Assembly: GCF_003316765.1 (NCBI RefSeq)
Contig: NZ_NIJF01000095.1
Span: forward strand, 186,001-250,000
Origin: Bacillus sp. P14.5
Lineage (GTDB): Bacteria > Bacillota > Bacilli > Bacillales > Bacillaceae_B
Direction: 5' to 3'
Length of the DNA stretch: 64,000 nt
In this document: one piece after another, positions 40,712 to 50,014 of the stretch
How positions within the stretch are numbered: position 1 is the stretch's first letter
Layout of the letters: every line of letters starts with the position of its first letter
Program-made: the position numbers and the translations under genes
The notes under the pieces: model-generated
Database searches by the model: none
Told to the model about the DNA's origin: nothing
The model's input: only the letters and a program-made list of their open reading frames with translations

Positions 40712-41274
40712 AGTATTTTGTGTTGTCACAAAGCTTTGCCATGATGGCCGGCTCAGTATCCTTTCCTTTCTACCTTCTCTTCATCAGAAACATCGGTTCC
40801 AACTTTTCCAGCTTTGGCTTTGCATATGGTTTGTTCATGCTCAGCTCTGCAGTGTTTCACCGCTGGATAGGCTCTGTTGCAGATAAAGTAGGCAGCCGTA
40901 CCTTACTGATTGGTTATGCATGGGGGATGGCATTCATCTTTTTATTTATACCTGAAGCAGATTCTCTTGCAGATGTTTATGGACTGCAGGTCATATTGGG
41001 TTTATTAGGAGCGGTTCAAAAAACATGTGAAAAGACTATGGCAGGAGAAGTTTTTCATGGTAAAGGAGCGGGGAAAAAAATTGGAGGCTATCATTTCTGG
41101 ACCTCACTGTTTGCATCCTTTGCTGTATTTGCCAGCGGTGTCCTGATTGACTTCTTCACTATCGATTTTATTTTCTATTTAGCTTCTTTTTTGTTTGCCG
41201 GAAGCGGGCTGGCGCTGCTGTTTTATGATAAGAAGCGGGAAGAGTCTTTAGAAATGGAAGAGCGAGCTGGGTAG
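40708..41274 (+). CDS. Half-size MFS-type membrane protein
   Basis: 188 aa with about six predicted membrane segments, corresponding to one half of a Major Facilitator protein; the loop after segment two (RWIGSVADKVGSRTLL) resembles the MFS motif A (G-x3-D-x2-G-R). ATG at 40708 overlaps the TGA of the FAD oxidoreductase. The C-terminus ends in a charged tail without sign of a frameshift, so the short length may be natural, functioning as a dimer. Cargo unknown; the coupling suggests export or import of the oxidase substrate (inference). Confidence 0.75.
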   Translation: MKYFVLSQSFAMMAGSVSFPFYLLFIRNIGSNFSSFGFAYGLFMLSSAVFHRWIGSVADKVGSRTLLIGYAWGMAFIFLFIPEADSLADVYGLQVILGLLGAVQKTCEKTMAGEVFHGKGAGKKIGGYHFWTSLFASFAVFASGVLIDFFTIDFIFYLASFLFAGSGLALLFYDKKREESLEMEERAG

Positions 41275-41290
41275 ATGAGGTATTAAGCGG

Positions 41291-41870
41291 AAACGTACCG
41301 TTTAAACGGGTGATTGAAAAAGATAATGGTACGATTAGACGGGAAATGTACCATTAAAGCAGGGTATTGGAAAAGATAATGGTACGATTAGACGGGAAAC
41401 GTACCATTAAAGCAGAGGATTAGAAAACATAATGGTACGATTAGACGTAAAACGTACCATTAAAGCAGGGTATTGGAAAAGATAATGGTACGATTAGACG
41501 GGAAACGTACCATTAAAGCAGGGTATTGGAAAAGATAATGGTACGATTAGACAGAAAACGTACCATTGCAAAGAGAGATGGAAAAGATAATGGTACGATT
41601 AGACAGAAAACGTACCATTATAAAGAGAGATGGAAAAGATAATGGTACGATTAGACAGAAAACGTACCATTAAAGCAGAGGATTAGAAAAGATAATGGTA
41701 CGATTAGACGTAAAACGTACCACTAAAAAGAGAGATGGAAAAGATAATGGTACGATTAGACGGGAAACGTACCATTAAAGCAGATGATGGAAAGGATAAT
41801 GGTACGATTAGACAGGAAACCTACCATTAAATCAGGAACTGGGAAAGGTAAAGGTACAATTAGAAGTGTG
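41291..41870. repeat. Tandem array D, ten hairpin units of 52-53 bp
   Basis: AATGGTACG begins at 41325, 41378, 41431, 41484, 41537, 41589, 41641, 41694, 41746 and 41798, spacings 52 or 53; degenerate half units lie at both ends. Each unit is AATGGTACG, 13-base loop, CGTACCATT, then a linker of about 22 bases with variants (AAAGCAGGGTATTGG, AAAGAGAGATGG). It starts right after the MFS gene stop and precedes miaA. No protein-coding frame persists through it. Confidence 0.95.
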
Positions 41871-42058
41871 TTCCGTGAAATCCATTTTCCCGGGGAACTA
41901 ACGGTCGTCTAGTCTGCCGCCCGCCGCAAAAAGCCGTGCACCTTGGCGGAAAACCGCTCTTTTTAGCTTAAACCTGAACAAAAAGAGTCTATTAATTTTC
42001 TAAAAGAGTAATTGGTTTGGGTGTTTTCTTACCATACTCTTCATTTCACGCAGAAGGA

Positions 42059-42090
42059 TTTTCGCTGCAGGCGAGTGACTGCAGCGAAAA
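42059..42090. repeat. Perfect inverted repeat upstream of miaA
   Basis: TTTTCGCTGCAG (42059-42070), eight-base loop, CTGCAGCGAAAA (42079-42090). No clear U tract on either strand, so its role (terminator relic, operator or element end) is open. The surrounding stretch 41871-42258 has no gene. Confidence 0.6.
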
Positions 42091-42258
42091 ACCAAATATC
42101 TTAACCAAGACAAAATCTTTGCGAAAGCAGAGTAGAATAAAAAGTAAAATGTATAAAAAGATTTTAAACGGATATACTCTTCTGATATGTAACTCTGGAT
42201 TCCTTATGGTACGATAATATGTAAACTTATCCTTTTACATAGAAAGCAGTGAATCGTT

Positions 42259-43200
42259 TTGGAGAAGAAAGAAAAACTTGTTGTACTTATAGGGCCGACT
42301 GCTGTTGGAAAGACAGCTTCCAGTATACATCTGGCTAAGAGGTTTAATGGAGAAATCATCAGTGGAGATTCCATGCAGATCTACAAATCGATGGATATCG
42401 GTACTGCCAAGATAACGGAAGAAGAAATGGAAGGAATTCCGCACCATCTTATAGATATTAAAGAACCTCAAGAGAGCTTCTCGGCAGCAGAATTTCAGGA
42501 GCTGGTAAGAGAAAAGATTTCTGAGATTCACAGCCGGGGAAAGCTGCCATTAATTGTTGGGGGAACAGGCTTGTATATTCAGTCTGTTATCTATGACTAC
42601 CAATTCACGGATACACCTGGTGATGAAGAGTACCGCGTGAACTTGGAAAGAGAAGCCAATGAGCTTGGCAATCAGGAAGTACACCGCAGGTTGGAACTGG
42701 TTGATCCAAGAGCGGCTGCCAATATTCACCCCAACAACATCAGAAGGGTGATAAGAGCCTTGGAGATATATCACTGTACAGGAAAAACGATGTCTGAATA
42801 CCAGGAAAATCAGCAAAAAGAACTCCTTTATGATGTATCTTTAATTGGCTTGACGATGGACCGTGAATTATTATACAGCCGGATTGACCGCAGGGTTGAT
42901 AGCATGATTGAGCAGGGGCTCATCCAGGAAGTGAAGTCTTTATTTGATGAAGGGTTGAAAAATGCTCAATCCATCCAGGCAATCGGCTACAAGGAAATCT
43001 ATGAATTTCTGGAAGGAAAAGTCTCCTTGGAGGATGCTGTTGAAAACCTGAAGCAAAACTCCAGAAGATATGCCAAGCGCCAATTAACATGGTTTCGCAA
43101 TAAAATGGATGTAGAATGGTTTGATGTGAGCAACCCCAGGGAAAATAACAAAAAAATTGAAGAGATATCGGATTTTGTTGCAGGAAAGCTAAGGTTATAG
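42259..43200 (+). CDS. miaA: tRNA dimethylallyltransferase
   Basis: 313 aa. Transfers the isopentenyl group to A37 of tRNAs, making the substrate of MiaB encoded upstream. P-loop IGPTAVGKTASSIHLAKRF (about 11-29), DSMQIYKSMDIGTAK (about 37-51), VGGTGLYIQSVIYDY (about 101). TTG at 42259; the ribosome binding site is weak (AGAAAGCAGTG). Followed at 40 bases by hfq as in B. subtilis. Confidence 0.95.
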   Translation: MEKKEKLVVLIGPTAVGKTASSIHLAKRFNGEIISGDSMQIYKSMDIGTAKITEEEMEGIPHHLIDIKEPQESFSAAEFQELVREKISEIHSRGKLPLIVGGTGLYIQSVIYDYQFTDTPGDEEYRVNLEREANELGNQEVHRRLELVDPRAAANIHPNNIRRVIRALEIYHCTGKTMSEYQENQQKELLYDVSLIGLTMDRELLYSRIDRRVDSMIEQGLIQEVKSLFDEGLKNAQSIQAIGYKEIYEFLEGKVSLEDAVENLKQNSRRYAKRQLTWFRNKMDVEWFDVSNPRENNKKIEEISDFVAGKLRL

Positions 43201-43239
43201 TCGAATAGTTAAGGTAGAGATAGAAGAGGAGGACTTATC

Positions 43240-43473
43240 ATGAAACAAGCAATTAATATTCAAGATCAATTTCTTAACCAATTACGTAAAGACAGCACTC
43301 AAGTAACTGTATTTTTATTGAACGGATTCCAAATCCGCGGACAAGTAAAAGGGTTTGATAACTTTACCGTTCTTTTCGAGTCAGAAGGTAAGCAGCAATT
43401 GGTTTATAAGCATGCTATTTCTACCTTCTCGCCTCAGCGCAATGTACAAATTAATTTCGACGAAGCTCAATAA
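43240..43473 (+). CDS. hfq: RNA chaperone Hfq
   Basis: 77 aa, full Sm fold. Sm1 ([20 protein letters not shown]) and Sm2 ([10 protein letters not shown]) motifs with the proximal-face residues present; N-terminal [13 protein letters not shown] is typical of Bacillus Hfq. ATG at 43240 after AGAGGAGG. Forms hexameric rings binding RNA. Likely cotranscribed with miaA. Confidence 0.97.
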   Translation: MKQAINIQDQFLNQLRKDSTQVTVFLLNGFQIRGQVKGFDNFTVLFESEGKQQLVYKHAISTFSPQRNVQINFDEAQ

Positions 43474-43487
43474 TATTTATCAAAAAC

Positions 43488-43514
43488 AACGGAATTTCTG
43501 AGTAGTTCCGTTTT
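43488..43514 (+). terminator. Terminator of miaA-hfq
   Basis: AACGGAA (43488-43494) pairs with TTCCGTT (43506-43512) and is followed by TTC; a modest terminator. Confidence 0.7.
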
Positions 43515-43563
43515 CAATAGTAAGGGTTTTCGCATCCTTTTCGTAAGATGAATCTCAGAGCTG

Positions 43564-43664
43564 TTAATCGTTGAGATATCAACGATTAATAACAAAACAA
43601 TCCAAAGCTGCACCCTCAAACACATTTTGACTAGTATAGTCATCATGTTGCTGGGGGTGCTATT
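43564..43664. repeat. Two inverted-repeat structures downstream of hfq
   Basis: TTAATCGTTGA-GATA-TCAACGATTAA (43564-43589) is a perfect 11-bp palindrome. Next, GCACCC (about 43610) pairs with GGGTGC (about 43657), enclosing TGACTA-GTA-TAGTCA, followed by TATTTTG. The second looks like a terminator, the first like an operator or recombination site. The flanking genes do not explain them. Confidence 0.55.
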
Positions 43665-43780
43665 TTGATTTGCTTGCCATTTTTTCAAGAAATTCCAACC
43701 ATTTATGGTAAAATATAGTCATGAACATAGGGTAGTGACCCTTAACAAACGGACATTTAGCAAAGAAAAGGAGAAAAAAT

Positions 43781-44695
43781 ATGAGTGAGCAAGGTCAGGC
43801 ATTGAAAGAACTTATAGATTTAGAAGATAATATAAAATTAGTTTACCAAGAACCCGGAGATTTTTTACGATACTATTCGATTTATTACGGACAGAAATAT
43901 GCAGACTACTTTTTCAGAAAATCTTCTGCTGTGTTACAAGAAATCGCAGCCATTTACGACTGTGGATATTTAATAAAGAAAGATGAAAGCATTATAGGAG
44001 GGGTATTTCTAAAGCCTAATTTCATGGCAGATTTATTTGTTGTTCCCCCCTTTGAAGACTATGAAAAATTGGCACGGATGCTGTTACTTTATTTGAAAAA
44101 AATATCAAATACTGAAGATAAAATCATTTTAAGAGACATTGTAGAAGAACATGTTCCAACTTATGAGCAAAATGGCTGCCGGGTACAAGAAATTAATTAT
44201 TGGATGATTCGTCCGACAGAATCGATAAAGGCAAGGCTTCCTGAAGGATACATATCAAAACCCGTCACATCCGAAGATACGCATGAGATAGCAGATTTAA
44301 TTATGAAAGCTTATAAAGAGAATCCGGCTTATAAACAAATCGGAACGAAAGACGATTATATTCAACATATAAATGAATTTATTGAAAAATATAAGAAGAA
44401 TAACATCATGGATGAGTGCTCAAGAGTTATTGTTAAGCAGAACACTAACAAAATTGCTGGTGTCTGTCTGAATATGGAATTTGAAGAGTACCCTCTCATC
44501 ATGAGTTTAGCTGTAGATCCTGAACATCAACACAGAGGTATTGGACGGTTTTTGCTGACCCATTCTATAAACATATCCAGTAAAGAGTATGAGGCTGCCC
44601 GTTTAGCTGTTATTAAAGATAATGCAGCGATTAAGCTATATGAAGACCTGGGATTCATTAGAAATAAATTTATAGCGGAAATGTCTTTAGGGTGA
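43781..44695 (+). CDS. GNAT-family N-acetyltransferase (two-domain length)
   Basis: 304 aa. The C-terminal GNAT domain has IMSLAVDPEHQHRGIGRFLL (acetyl-CoA loop Q-H-R-G-I-G, about 248) and VIKDNAAIKLYEDLGF (about 280); the N-terminal 140 residues look like a degenerate second GNAT-like domain. ATG at 43781 after AAAGGAG. A promoter-like TAAAATATAG lies at about 43705. Substrate unknown. Confidence 0.82.
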   Translation: MSEQGQALKELIDLEDNIKLVYQEPGDFLRYYSIYYGQKYADYFFRKSSAVLQEIAAIYDCGYLIKKDESIIGGVFLKPNFMADLFVVPPFEDYEKLARMLLLYLKKISNTEDKIILRDIVEEHVPTYEQNGCRVQEINYWMIRPTESIKARLPEGYISKPVTSEDTHEIADLIMKAYKENPAYKQIGTKDDYIQHINEFIEKYKKNNIMDECSRVIVKQNTNKIAGVCLNMEFEEYPLIMSLAVDPEHQHRGIGRFLLTHSINISSKEYEAARLAVIKDNAAIKLYEDLGFIRNKFIAEMSLG

Positions 44696-45032
44696 TTGGA
44701 TTAAAAACAGGACCAGAGGGCAAGTAAGTTGAAGGTTGATTTCTACTATATTTACACTCTGAATTTTGGATGTAGTAGGTGTTTCGGAACCATGGTATCT
44801 TCTTATCATTTATGAGAATTTAAGGGTACTACAAAATATATGTTTATAATAATAATATTATGTTAACTTTAGATGATTCGTTTTTTCAAAACATATCCCA
44901 AAGCAAAATTTAATAATGAATTTCGTCCTTATTGAATAGGATGATAAGAGAGTTTTCTAACCGTTTTAACTGGGCATTTGTCACCGTTAAAAACCTCCAG
45001 GCGTATACTGTATAGAATGGTGAGGTGAAGAT
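44696..45032. other. Intergenic stretch GNAT-spoVK
   Basis: About 340 AT-rich bases. The end has GTATACTG (45003-45010) 17 bases after TCACC, a possible sporulation (SigE-type) promoter for spoVK, and GTGAGGTG before the ATG. The promoter call is weak. Confidence 0.4.
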
Positions 45033-45983
45033 ATGGAACAGCCGATGAGAATGAAAAATAATGGACAGATAAGTATTGTTTTGAATTCACATAAACGCAA
45101 TCCGGTGCGGGAAATGAGAAAGACCGAGGAACCCGTTAAGCTCTTTCCTCAAGAGCATGCCGCCCTTAAGGAAATTGAAACTGAACTGGCTTCATTAGTC
45201 GGTATGGAAGATATGAAAAAAATGGTGAAAGAGATCTATGCGTGGATCTATGTGAATAAAAAAAGAGAAGAAGCGGGACTAAAAGCAGGCAAGCAGGCAT
45301 TGCATATGATGTTTAAAGGAAATCCAGGGACAGGGAAGACAACTGTTGCAAGGCTGATCGGAAAATTATTTCATAAGATGAATGTTCTGTCGAAAGGACA
45401 TTTGATTGAGGCGGAGAGGGCTGATCTCGTAGGAGAATATATCGGTCACACAGCCCAAAAGACAAGAGACTTGGTTAAAAAAGCGATGGGCGGGATCCTG
45501 TTCGTGGATGAAGCCTACTCATTAGGCCGCGGAGGGGAGAAGGATTTTGGGAAGGAAGCCATTGATACCCTCGTGAAACATATGGAAGACAAACAGCATG
45601 AATTTATACTTATCCTTGCAGGATATTCCAGGGAGATGGATCAATTCCTGACGCTGAATCCCGGCCTCCATTCACGATTTCCCCTGGTATTTCAGTTTCA
45701 GGACTATACAATAGAACAATTAATGGAAATTGGCAGAAGGATGCTCAATGAAAAAGAGTATGAACTGAGCACAGATGCGGAGCGGAAAATCAGGGATCAC
45801 CTTTTACAGGCAAAGACAGCGATCAGTCCGGCGGCTTTCTCAAATGGAAGGTATGTCAGGAATGTGATTGAGAAGTCGATTAGGTCTCAAGCCATGCGAT
45901 TGCTTATGCAGAATTCTTATGAACGAAATGAGTTGATGACCATAAGGAGCAATGATTTGATATTTCCATCCACAGAAGAGTAG
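45033..45983 (+). CDS. spoVK: Stage V sporulation protein K (AAA+ ATPase)
   Basis: 316 aa CbxX/CfqX-type AAA+ ATPase. Walker A GNPGTGKTT (about residues 94-102), Walker B GGILFVDEAYSLGR (about 153), sensor region LILAGYSREMDQFL (about 195) and arginine finger in NPGLHSRFP. ATG at 45033. Needed for spore maturation in B. subtilis. Gene order hfq-spoVK-hflX is conserved apart from inserted genes. Confidence 0.95.
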   Translation: MEQPMRMKNNGQISIVLNSHKRNPVREMRKTEEPVKLFPQEHAALKEIETELASLVGMEDMKKMVKEIYAWIYVNKKREEAGLKAGKQALHMMFKGNPGTGKTTVARLIGKLFHKMNVLSKGHLIEAERADLVGEYIGHTAQKTRDLVKKAMGGILFVDEAYSLGRGGEKDFGKEAIDTLVKHMEDKQHEFILILAGYSREMDQFLTLNPGLHSRFPLVFQFQDYTIEQLMEIGRRMLNEKEYELSTDAERKIRDHLLQAKTAISPAAFSNGRYVRNVIEKSIRSQAMRLLMQNSYERNELMTIRSNDLIFPSTEE

Positions 45984-45990
45984 AACATTG

Positions 45991-46031
45991 ACAGCGAATC
46001 CAGGAGCAAGGTCCTGGCTCGCTGTGTTTTT
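45991..46031 (+). terminator. Terminator of spoVK
   Basis: ACAGCGA and CCAGGA pair with TCCTGG and TCGCTGT, followed by GTTTTTT. Confidence 0.95.
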
Positions 46032-46115
46032 TGGGGATTTCACCTTAGCAGTTAATGTAATTATGGAATTTACGTACAGGTTCAGCGCACAAGCGGCTTG
46101 GATCTGGAACTAAAC

Positions 46116-46160
46116 ACCCGCTAGTCCCGCAGGAGATCGCACACCTTCCGCTCCAATTCC
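46116..46160 (+). repeat. GC-rich palindromic repeat, partial copy 3
   Basis: Only the right part is present: CCCGCTAGTCCCGCAGGAG, TCGCACACCTTCCGCTCCAA, as at 53440-53482. The left half is missing, so this is a truncated copy lying between spoVK and the minus-strand regulator. Confidence 0.75.
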
Positions 46161-46183
46161 CCCTTAGAAGAAGGGTAAGATTA

Positions 46184-48215
46184 CTAAACTTTCAACCTAT
46201 TAATCATTTTCCTGCCTTTCTCTGTGATTTCCGTCCCTTTTCGCCCTTTATAAATATTTAAACACCCCAGGTCTTCAAGTTCCTTCATTCTTGTTCGGAT
46301 CTGTTGAAGTGAAAGAGGATGGGGACTTCCGCTGAGCAATTCTTTCAACTTCTGTCTGCTCGCATTTTCGTTTTGATCAAAAAGTTCCTCTATTGCTTGA
46401 AGAATAACAACATACTCTTTTTTCTTAAAGGTGAAACGTGGCTGTATATTTCCTTGCTGGAAGCTTCACTTCTCTTGAAAGATCCTGATTTTGGAAGATC
46501 ACGGGTTGTCAGGATGCTCTCCTCTGATACGGCAAGCATATACATGATTGTGTTTTTTAATTCCCGGATATTGCCTTTCCATTTTACATTCTCCAAGATG
46601 CTTAAAACTTCAGAAGATATTTTTTTGTTAGAGCCATTCTCCTGAAGAATGAATGTATCAGTCAGGATTTTAATATCTCCTTGCCGTTCTCTAAGGCTGG
46701 GAAGACTGAGGTTCAACACTTTTAATCGATGATAAAGGTCTTCCCGGAATGTTCCCGCCTCGACTAACTCTTCAAGGTTTTTATTTGTAGCGGAAATGAT
46801 CCTGACATCCACTGATATATTCTTATTTCCCCCAATTCTTCTTACTTCCATTTCTTCGAGTACCCTCAGGAGTCTTGCTTGCAGCTTTAAGTTTATATCC
46901 CCAATTTCATCTAAAAAGAGGGTTCCCCCGTCTGCTTGTTCAAAAACACCTTTCTTTCCGCCTTTTACTGCTCCGGTGAAGGCTCCTTCCTCATAGCCGA
47001 ATAATTCACTTTCCAGCAGATCATCGGGAAGTGCTCCACAGTTAATCGCCAGAAAGGGATCATGCTTTCTGGAAGATGCATTGTGTATGGCGGAAGAAAA
47101 CAATTCTTTTCCAGTCCCTGTTTCGCCATGTATCAAGATAGGCAGACCGGTTTTAGCCAGTTTTGCTGCAATTCTTTTTGTTTCTTGAATGATAGGTGAA
47201 GAGCCTAGGATACTTGAAAACGAATATTTTGCAATGTAACCCTTCTTTTGTAATTCCTGCTTTCGTGCTTTTTCCATCTCCAGTGTCTCATCAAAATCCT
47301 TGAAGGTAGCGACTGTGACGGCTTCATCGTTCATGCGGAAACGGAATACCATGAGGTCACGCTGTCTCAAAGTCAGTAAAACCTGGGCCTCCATTTACTC
47401 AGAATGGAGAAATCTGGTCAATTCGATGTTCTTGAAGACTTGTGAAAGCTTTTTCCCTTTGGCGTAGCTTGCCGATATTCCCAGCATTCTTTCCAGCACT
47501 TCGTTGAATACCGTGATTTCACCATTTTCCTGGAAAGCCAGGATTCCATCATTGACTCCATCCACCACCTTGTTCAGGAATTTATTTAAGGTTCTGGCCT
47601 GCATATGAACATGAGAAAGTTTCTGGCTCAGATCAATAATTTTTTTGTATAACGGTTGGTAATATCAATGCTTAATTCATCTGATAAGCGGTAATGAGAG
47701 ATGATTTTCATAATGGTGTTCAGGTCAATCAGCCTGACGCCAATATCAATTTTCCTTGGTACCGCATCAGGAATTAAATGACTTTCACCAGGTGAAACAG
47801 CAACGTTAATGCCAGGGGGCAGGCTGGTGCTCTCTCTTGAGTAGGGGACATATTCAACATGGTTAATGCCGAGTCCTTTTAAGGTGGCAATGGCTTCATC
47901 CGCAGTACGCATAAAATCATTCACATAAAGGACTTTTTGACCCGGGGATAACTCAAATATCCTGTCAATAAACTCGTAATTGACCGTCCTGGTAGCGATG
48001 ATGATTGTGCAAGTGGAGAAATCGATATGATTTTCTACTTCATCTTCTATTAATGAGAAAGAATATAGAATGAGCTCATTTTTGAATTTTTTTGGAAGAC
48101 CGTCATCGATTGCATATCCTTCAAATTGTATCAGCTTTCCAAAAATAGAAGTCAACTGGTTCAGCAGCGCCTTCTCTGTTTCTCTTGTTCCCGCTATGAC
48201 AACTAGTTTGCGCAT
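46184..48215 (-). pseudogene. Sigma-54-dependent transcriptional activator, broken by two frameshifts and one stop
   Basis: Restored product about 677 aa. Order: N-terminal sensory part (1 to about 190), PAS-like segment, AAA+ domain with Walker A HGETGTGKE, the sigma-54 contact loop GAFTGA and Walker B GGTLFLDEIG, then a C-terminal winged helix-like part (LKELLSGSPHPLSLQQIRTR). ATG at 48215 after GAGGTG. T7 at 47640-47646 and T6 at 46418-46423 (plus strand) each lack one base; an in-frame TAA lies at 47395-47397. The frameshifts look like sequencing errors; the stop may be real. It should activate the divergent sigma-54 promoter. Confidence 0.85.
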
Positions 48216-48261
48216 ATGATAACACCTCATAAATTGGTTGAAAAAATATTTTTTGGGTTGT

Positions 48262-48277
48262 AAGTGGTTAACCACTT
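48262..48277. promoter_or_regulatory. Putative enhancer site (UAS) of the sigma-54 activator
   Basis: AAGTGGTTAACCACTT is a perfect 16-bp palindrome between the activator gene and the sigma-54 promoter, 45 bases upstream of the -24 element. Binding by the activator is inferred from position and symmetry. Confidence 0.6.
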
Positions 48278-48322
48278 TCTTGTATTCTATCATATTTTAT
48301 TAGTATTTTCTGATTATTTGAT

Positions 48323-48340
48323 TTGGCATGATTCTTGCAT
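48323..48340 (+). promoter_or_regulatory. Sigma-54 (SigL) promoter
   Basis: TTGGCATGATTCTTGCAT has the exact GG-N10-GC spacing (GG 48325-48326, GC 48337-48338) and matches TGGCAY-N5-TTGCW. It lies 109 bases upstream of the transporter start. Confidence 0.88.
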
Positions 48341-48448
48341 CTATTTAAATGAGAATAATTTACGCTTATTAAGCGAGTGAAAATTTGTCCTCGGTTGGAG
48401 AGGGTGATGAAGCTCGGTTTACAAGCGGATATAAAGGGGAGAAATAAG

Positions 48449-49951
48449 ATGGAAAAAGAACAGAGAGCTTGGAAGGTGCCGCATACATTCATTATTGTAT
48501 TTTTTGTAGTTATTTTAGCAGCCTTGCTAACCTACATGGTGCCTAAAGGGCAATTTGAAACCCAGGATGTAACGTATATGCAAGATGGCGAAGAACAAAC
48601 AAAAACTGTCCTTGATTCAGATTCTTTCAGTTATGTGAAGGATGAGGAAGGAAATCTTGTCAGGGAAGGAACCAGCTTATTTGAATCCGGAGGCGGAGCG
48701 GGTTTTTTAAATTATGTTTTTGAGGGCTTGGTTTCCGGTGACAAATGGGGGTCCGCAGTAGGAGTAATTGCCTTTATTCTTATTATTGGCGGAGCGTTCG
48801 GCATTATTATGAGGACCAGGGCGATTGAAGAAGGAATATTAAAGGTTATCGACCGGACGAAAGGGAAGGAAGCATTGATCATCCCGATCATGTTTTTCTT
48901 GTTTTCGCTAGGGGGAGCCGTTTTCGGAATGGGAGAGGAAGCGATTGCATTTGCCATGATCCTGGTTCCAATTATGGTTGCGATAGGCTATGACGCCATC
49001 ACGGGAATCATGATCACCTATGTAGCAACACAGATAGGGTTTGCAACTTCATGGATGAACCCCTTTGGAGTGGCGATAGCACAGGGAGTATCAGATGTGC
49101 CGGTCCTGTCGGGGGCGCCGTTCCGTATAGTGATGTGGGCAGTGTTCACATTGTTTGGGATTATTTATACTTGGAAATACGCTCAAAGCATCAAAAAAGA
49201 TCCAAAGCGAAGTGTAACGTATGAAACCGATCATTATTTCAGGAAAGAAGGCAGGGTCCGGGATCTGAATTCCTCATTTAAAGTGGGCCACATGCTGGTT
49301 ATTGCAACTGTCGCAATCGGTATCGGTTGGATCATCTGGGGAGTCATTGAGCATGCGTATTATATTCCGGAAATTGCAAGTCAATTTTTCACTATTGGAT
49401 TAGTTGCGGGTATTACCGGTGTTTTATTCAAATTGAATGGAATGACCTGGAATGATATGGCGGAAGGGTTCATAGAAGGAGCGAAAGATTTGCTTCCCGC
49501 TGCGCTTGTGGTTGGTATGGCGAAAGGGATTGTCATCATCCTTGGAGGAGACAGCCCTGACGCTCCTTCTGTACTGAATACAGTTTTGTATGGTGCCGGC
49601 CAGGTTGTCGGTGATTTCCCGGAAGCTATTTCCGCATGGAGCATGTATGTTTTTCAATCCATCTTCAACTTTTTCGTGGTGTCCGGCTCAGGACAGGCGG
49701 CTCTTACAATGCCTTTGATGGCTCCACTTGCGGATATCGCTGGAGTGACACGCCAGGTTTCTGTCCTTGCCTTCCAGCTCGGTGACGGATTGACGAATAT
49801 TTTCGTACCGACCTCGGCTGCGTTGATGGGTACATTGGGAGCCGCCCGTGTGGATTGGGGAGTGTGGGCTAAATTCATCCTTAAATTCATGGGAGTGCTT
49901 TTCGTGCTTTCTTCCATCTTTGTTATAACCGCTGCGTTAATTGGATATTAA
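48449..49951 (+). CDS. YfcC-family transporter
   Basis: 500 aa with about 12 membrane segments, in the YfcC/DcuC-like group of peptide or carboxylate/amino-acid carriers (PHTFIIVFFVVILAALLTYM start, GMGEEAIAFAMILVPIMVAI). ATG at 48449 after AAAGGGGA, preferred to the 24-codon longer frame. It is first behind the sigma-54 promoter and directly precedes the isoaspartyl dipeptidase, so it probably imports (iso)aspartyl peptides or a related acidic compound (inference). Confidence 0.85.
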   Translation: MEKEQRAWKVPHTFIIVFFVVILAALLTYMVPKGQFETQDVTYMQDGEEQTKTVLDSDSFSYVKDEEGNLVREGTSLFESGGGAGFLNYVFEGLVSGDKWGSAVGVIAFILIIGGAFGIIMRTRAIEEGILKVIDRTKGKEALIIPIMFFLFSLGGAVFGMGEEAIAFAMILVPIMVAIGYDAITGIMITYVATQIGFATSWMNPFGVAIAQGVSDVPVLSGAPFRIVMWAVFTLFGIIYTWKYAQSIKKDPKRSVTYETDHYFRKEGRVRDLNSSFKVGHMLVIATVAIGIGWIIWGVIEHAYYIPEIASQFFTIGLVAGITGVLFKLNGMTWNDMAEGFIEGAKDLLPAALVVGMAKGIVIILGGDSPDAPSVLNTVLYGAGQVVGDFPEAISAWSMYVFQSIFNFFVVSGSGQAALTMPLMAPLADIAGVTRQVSVLAFQLGDGLTNIFVPTSAALMGTLGAARVDWGVWAKFILKFMGVLFVLSSIFVITAALIGY

Positions 49952-50014
49952 ATATAGCAGGGGATGGAAAATCCTGCTTTAATAGAACGTGTTTTAATGA
50001 AAGGAGCTTACATC

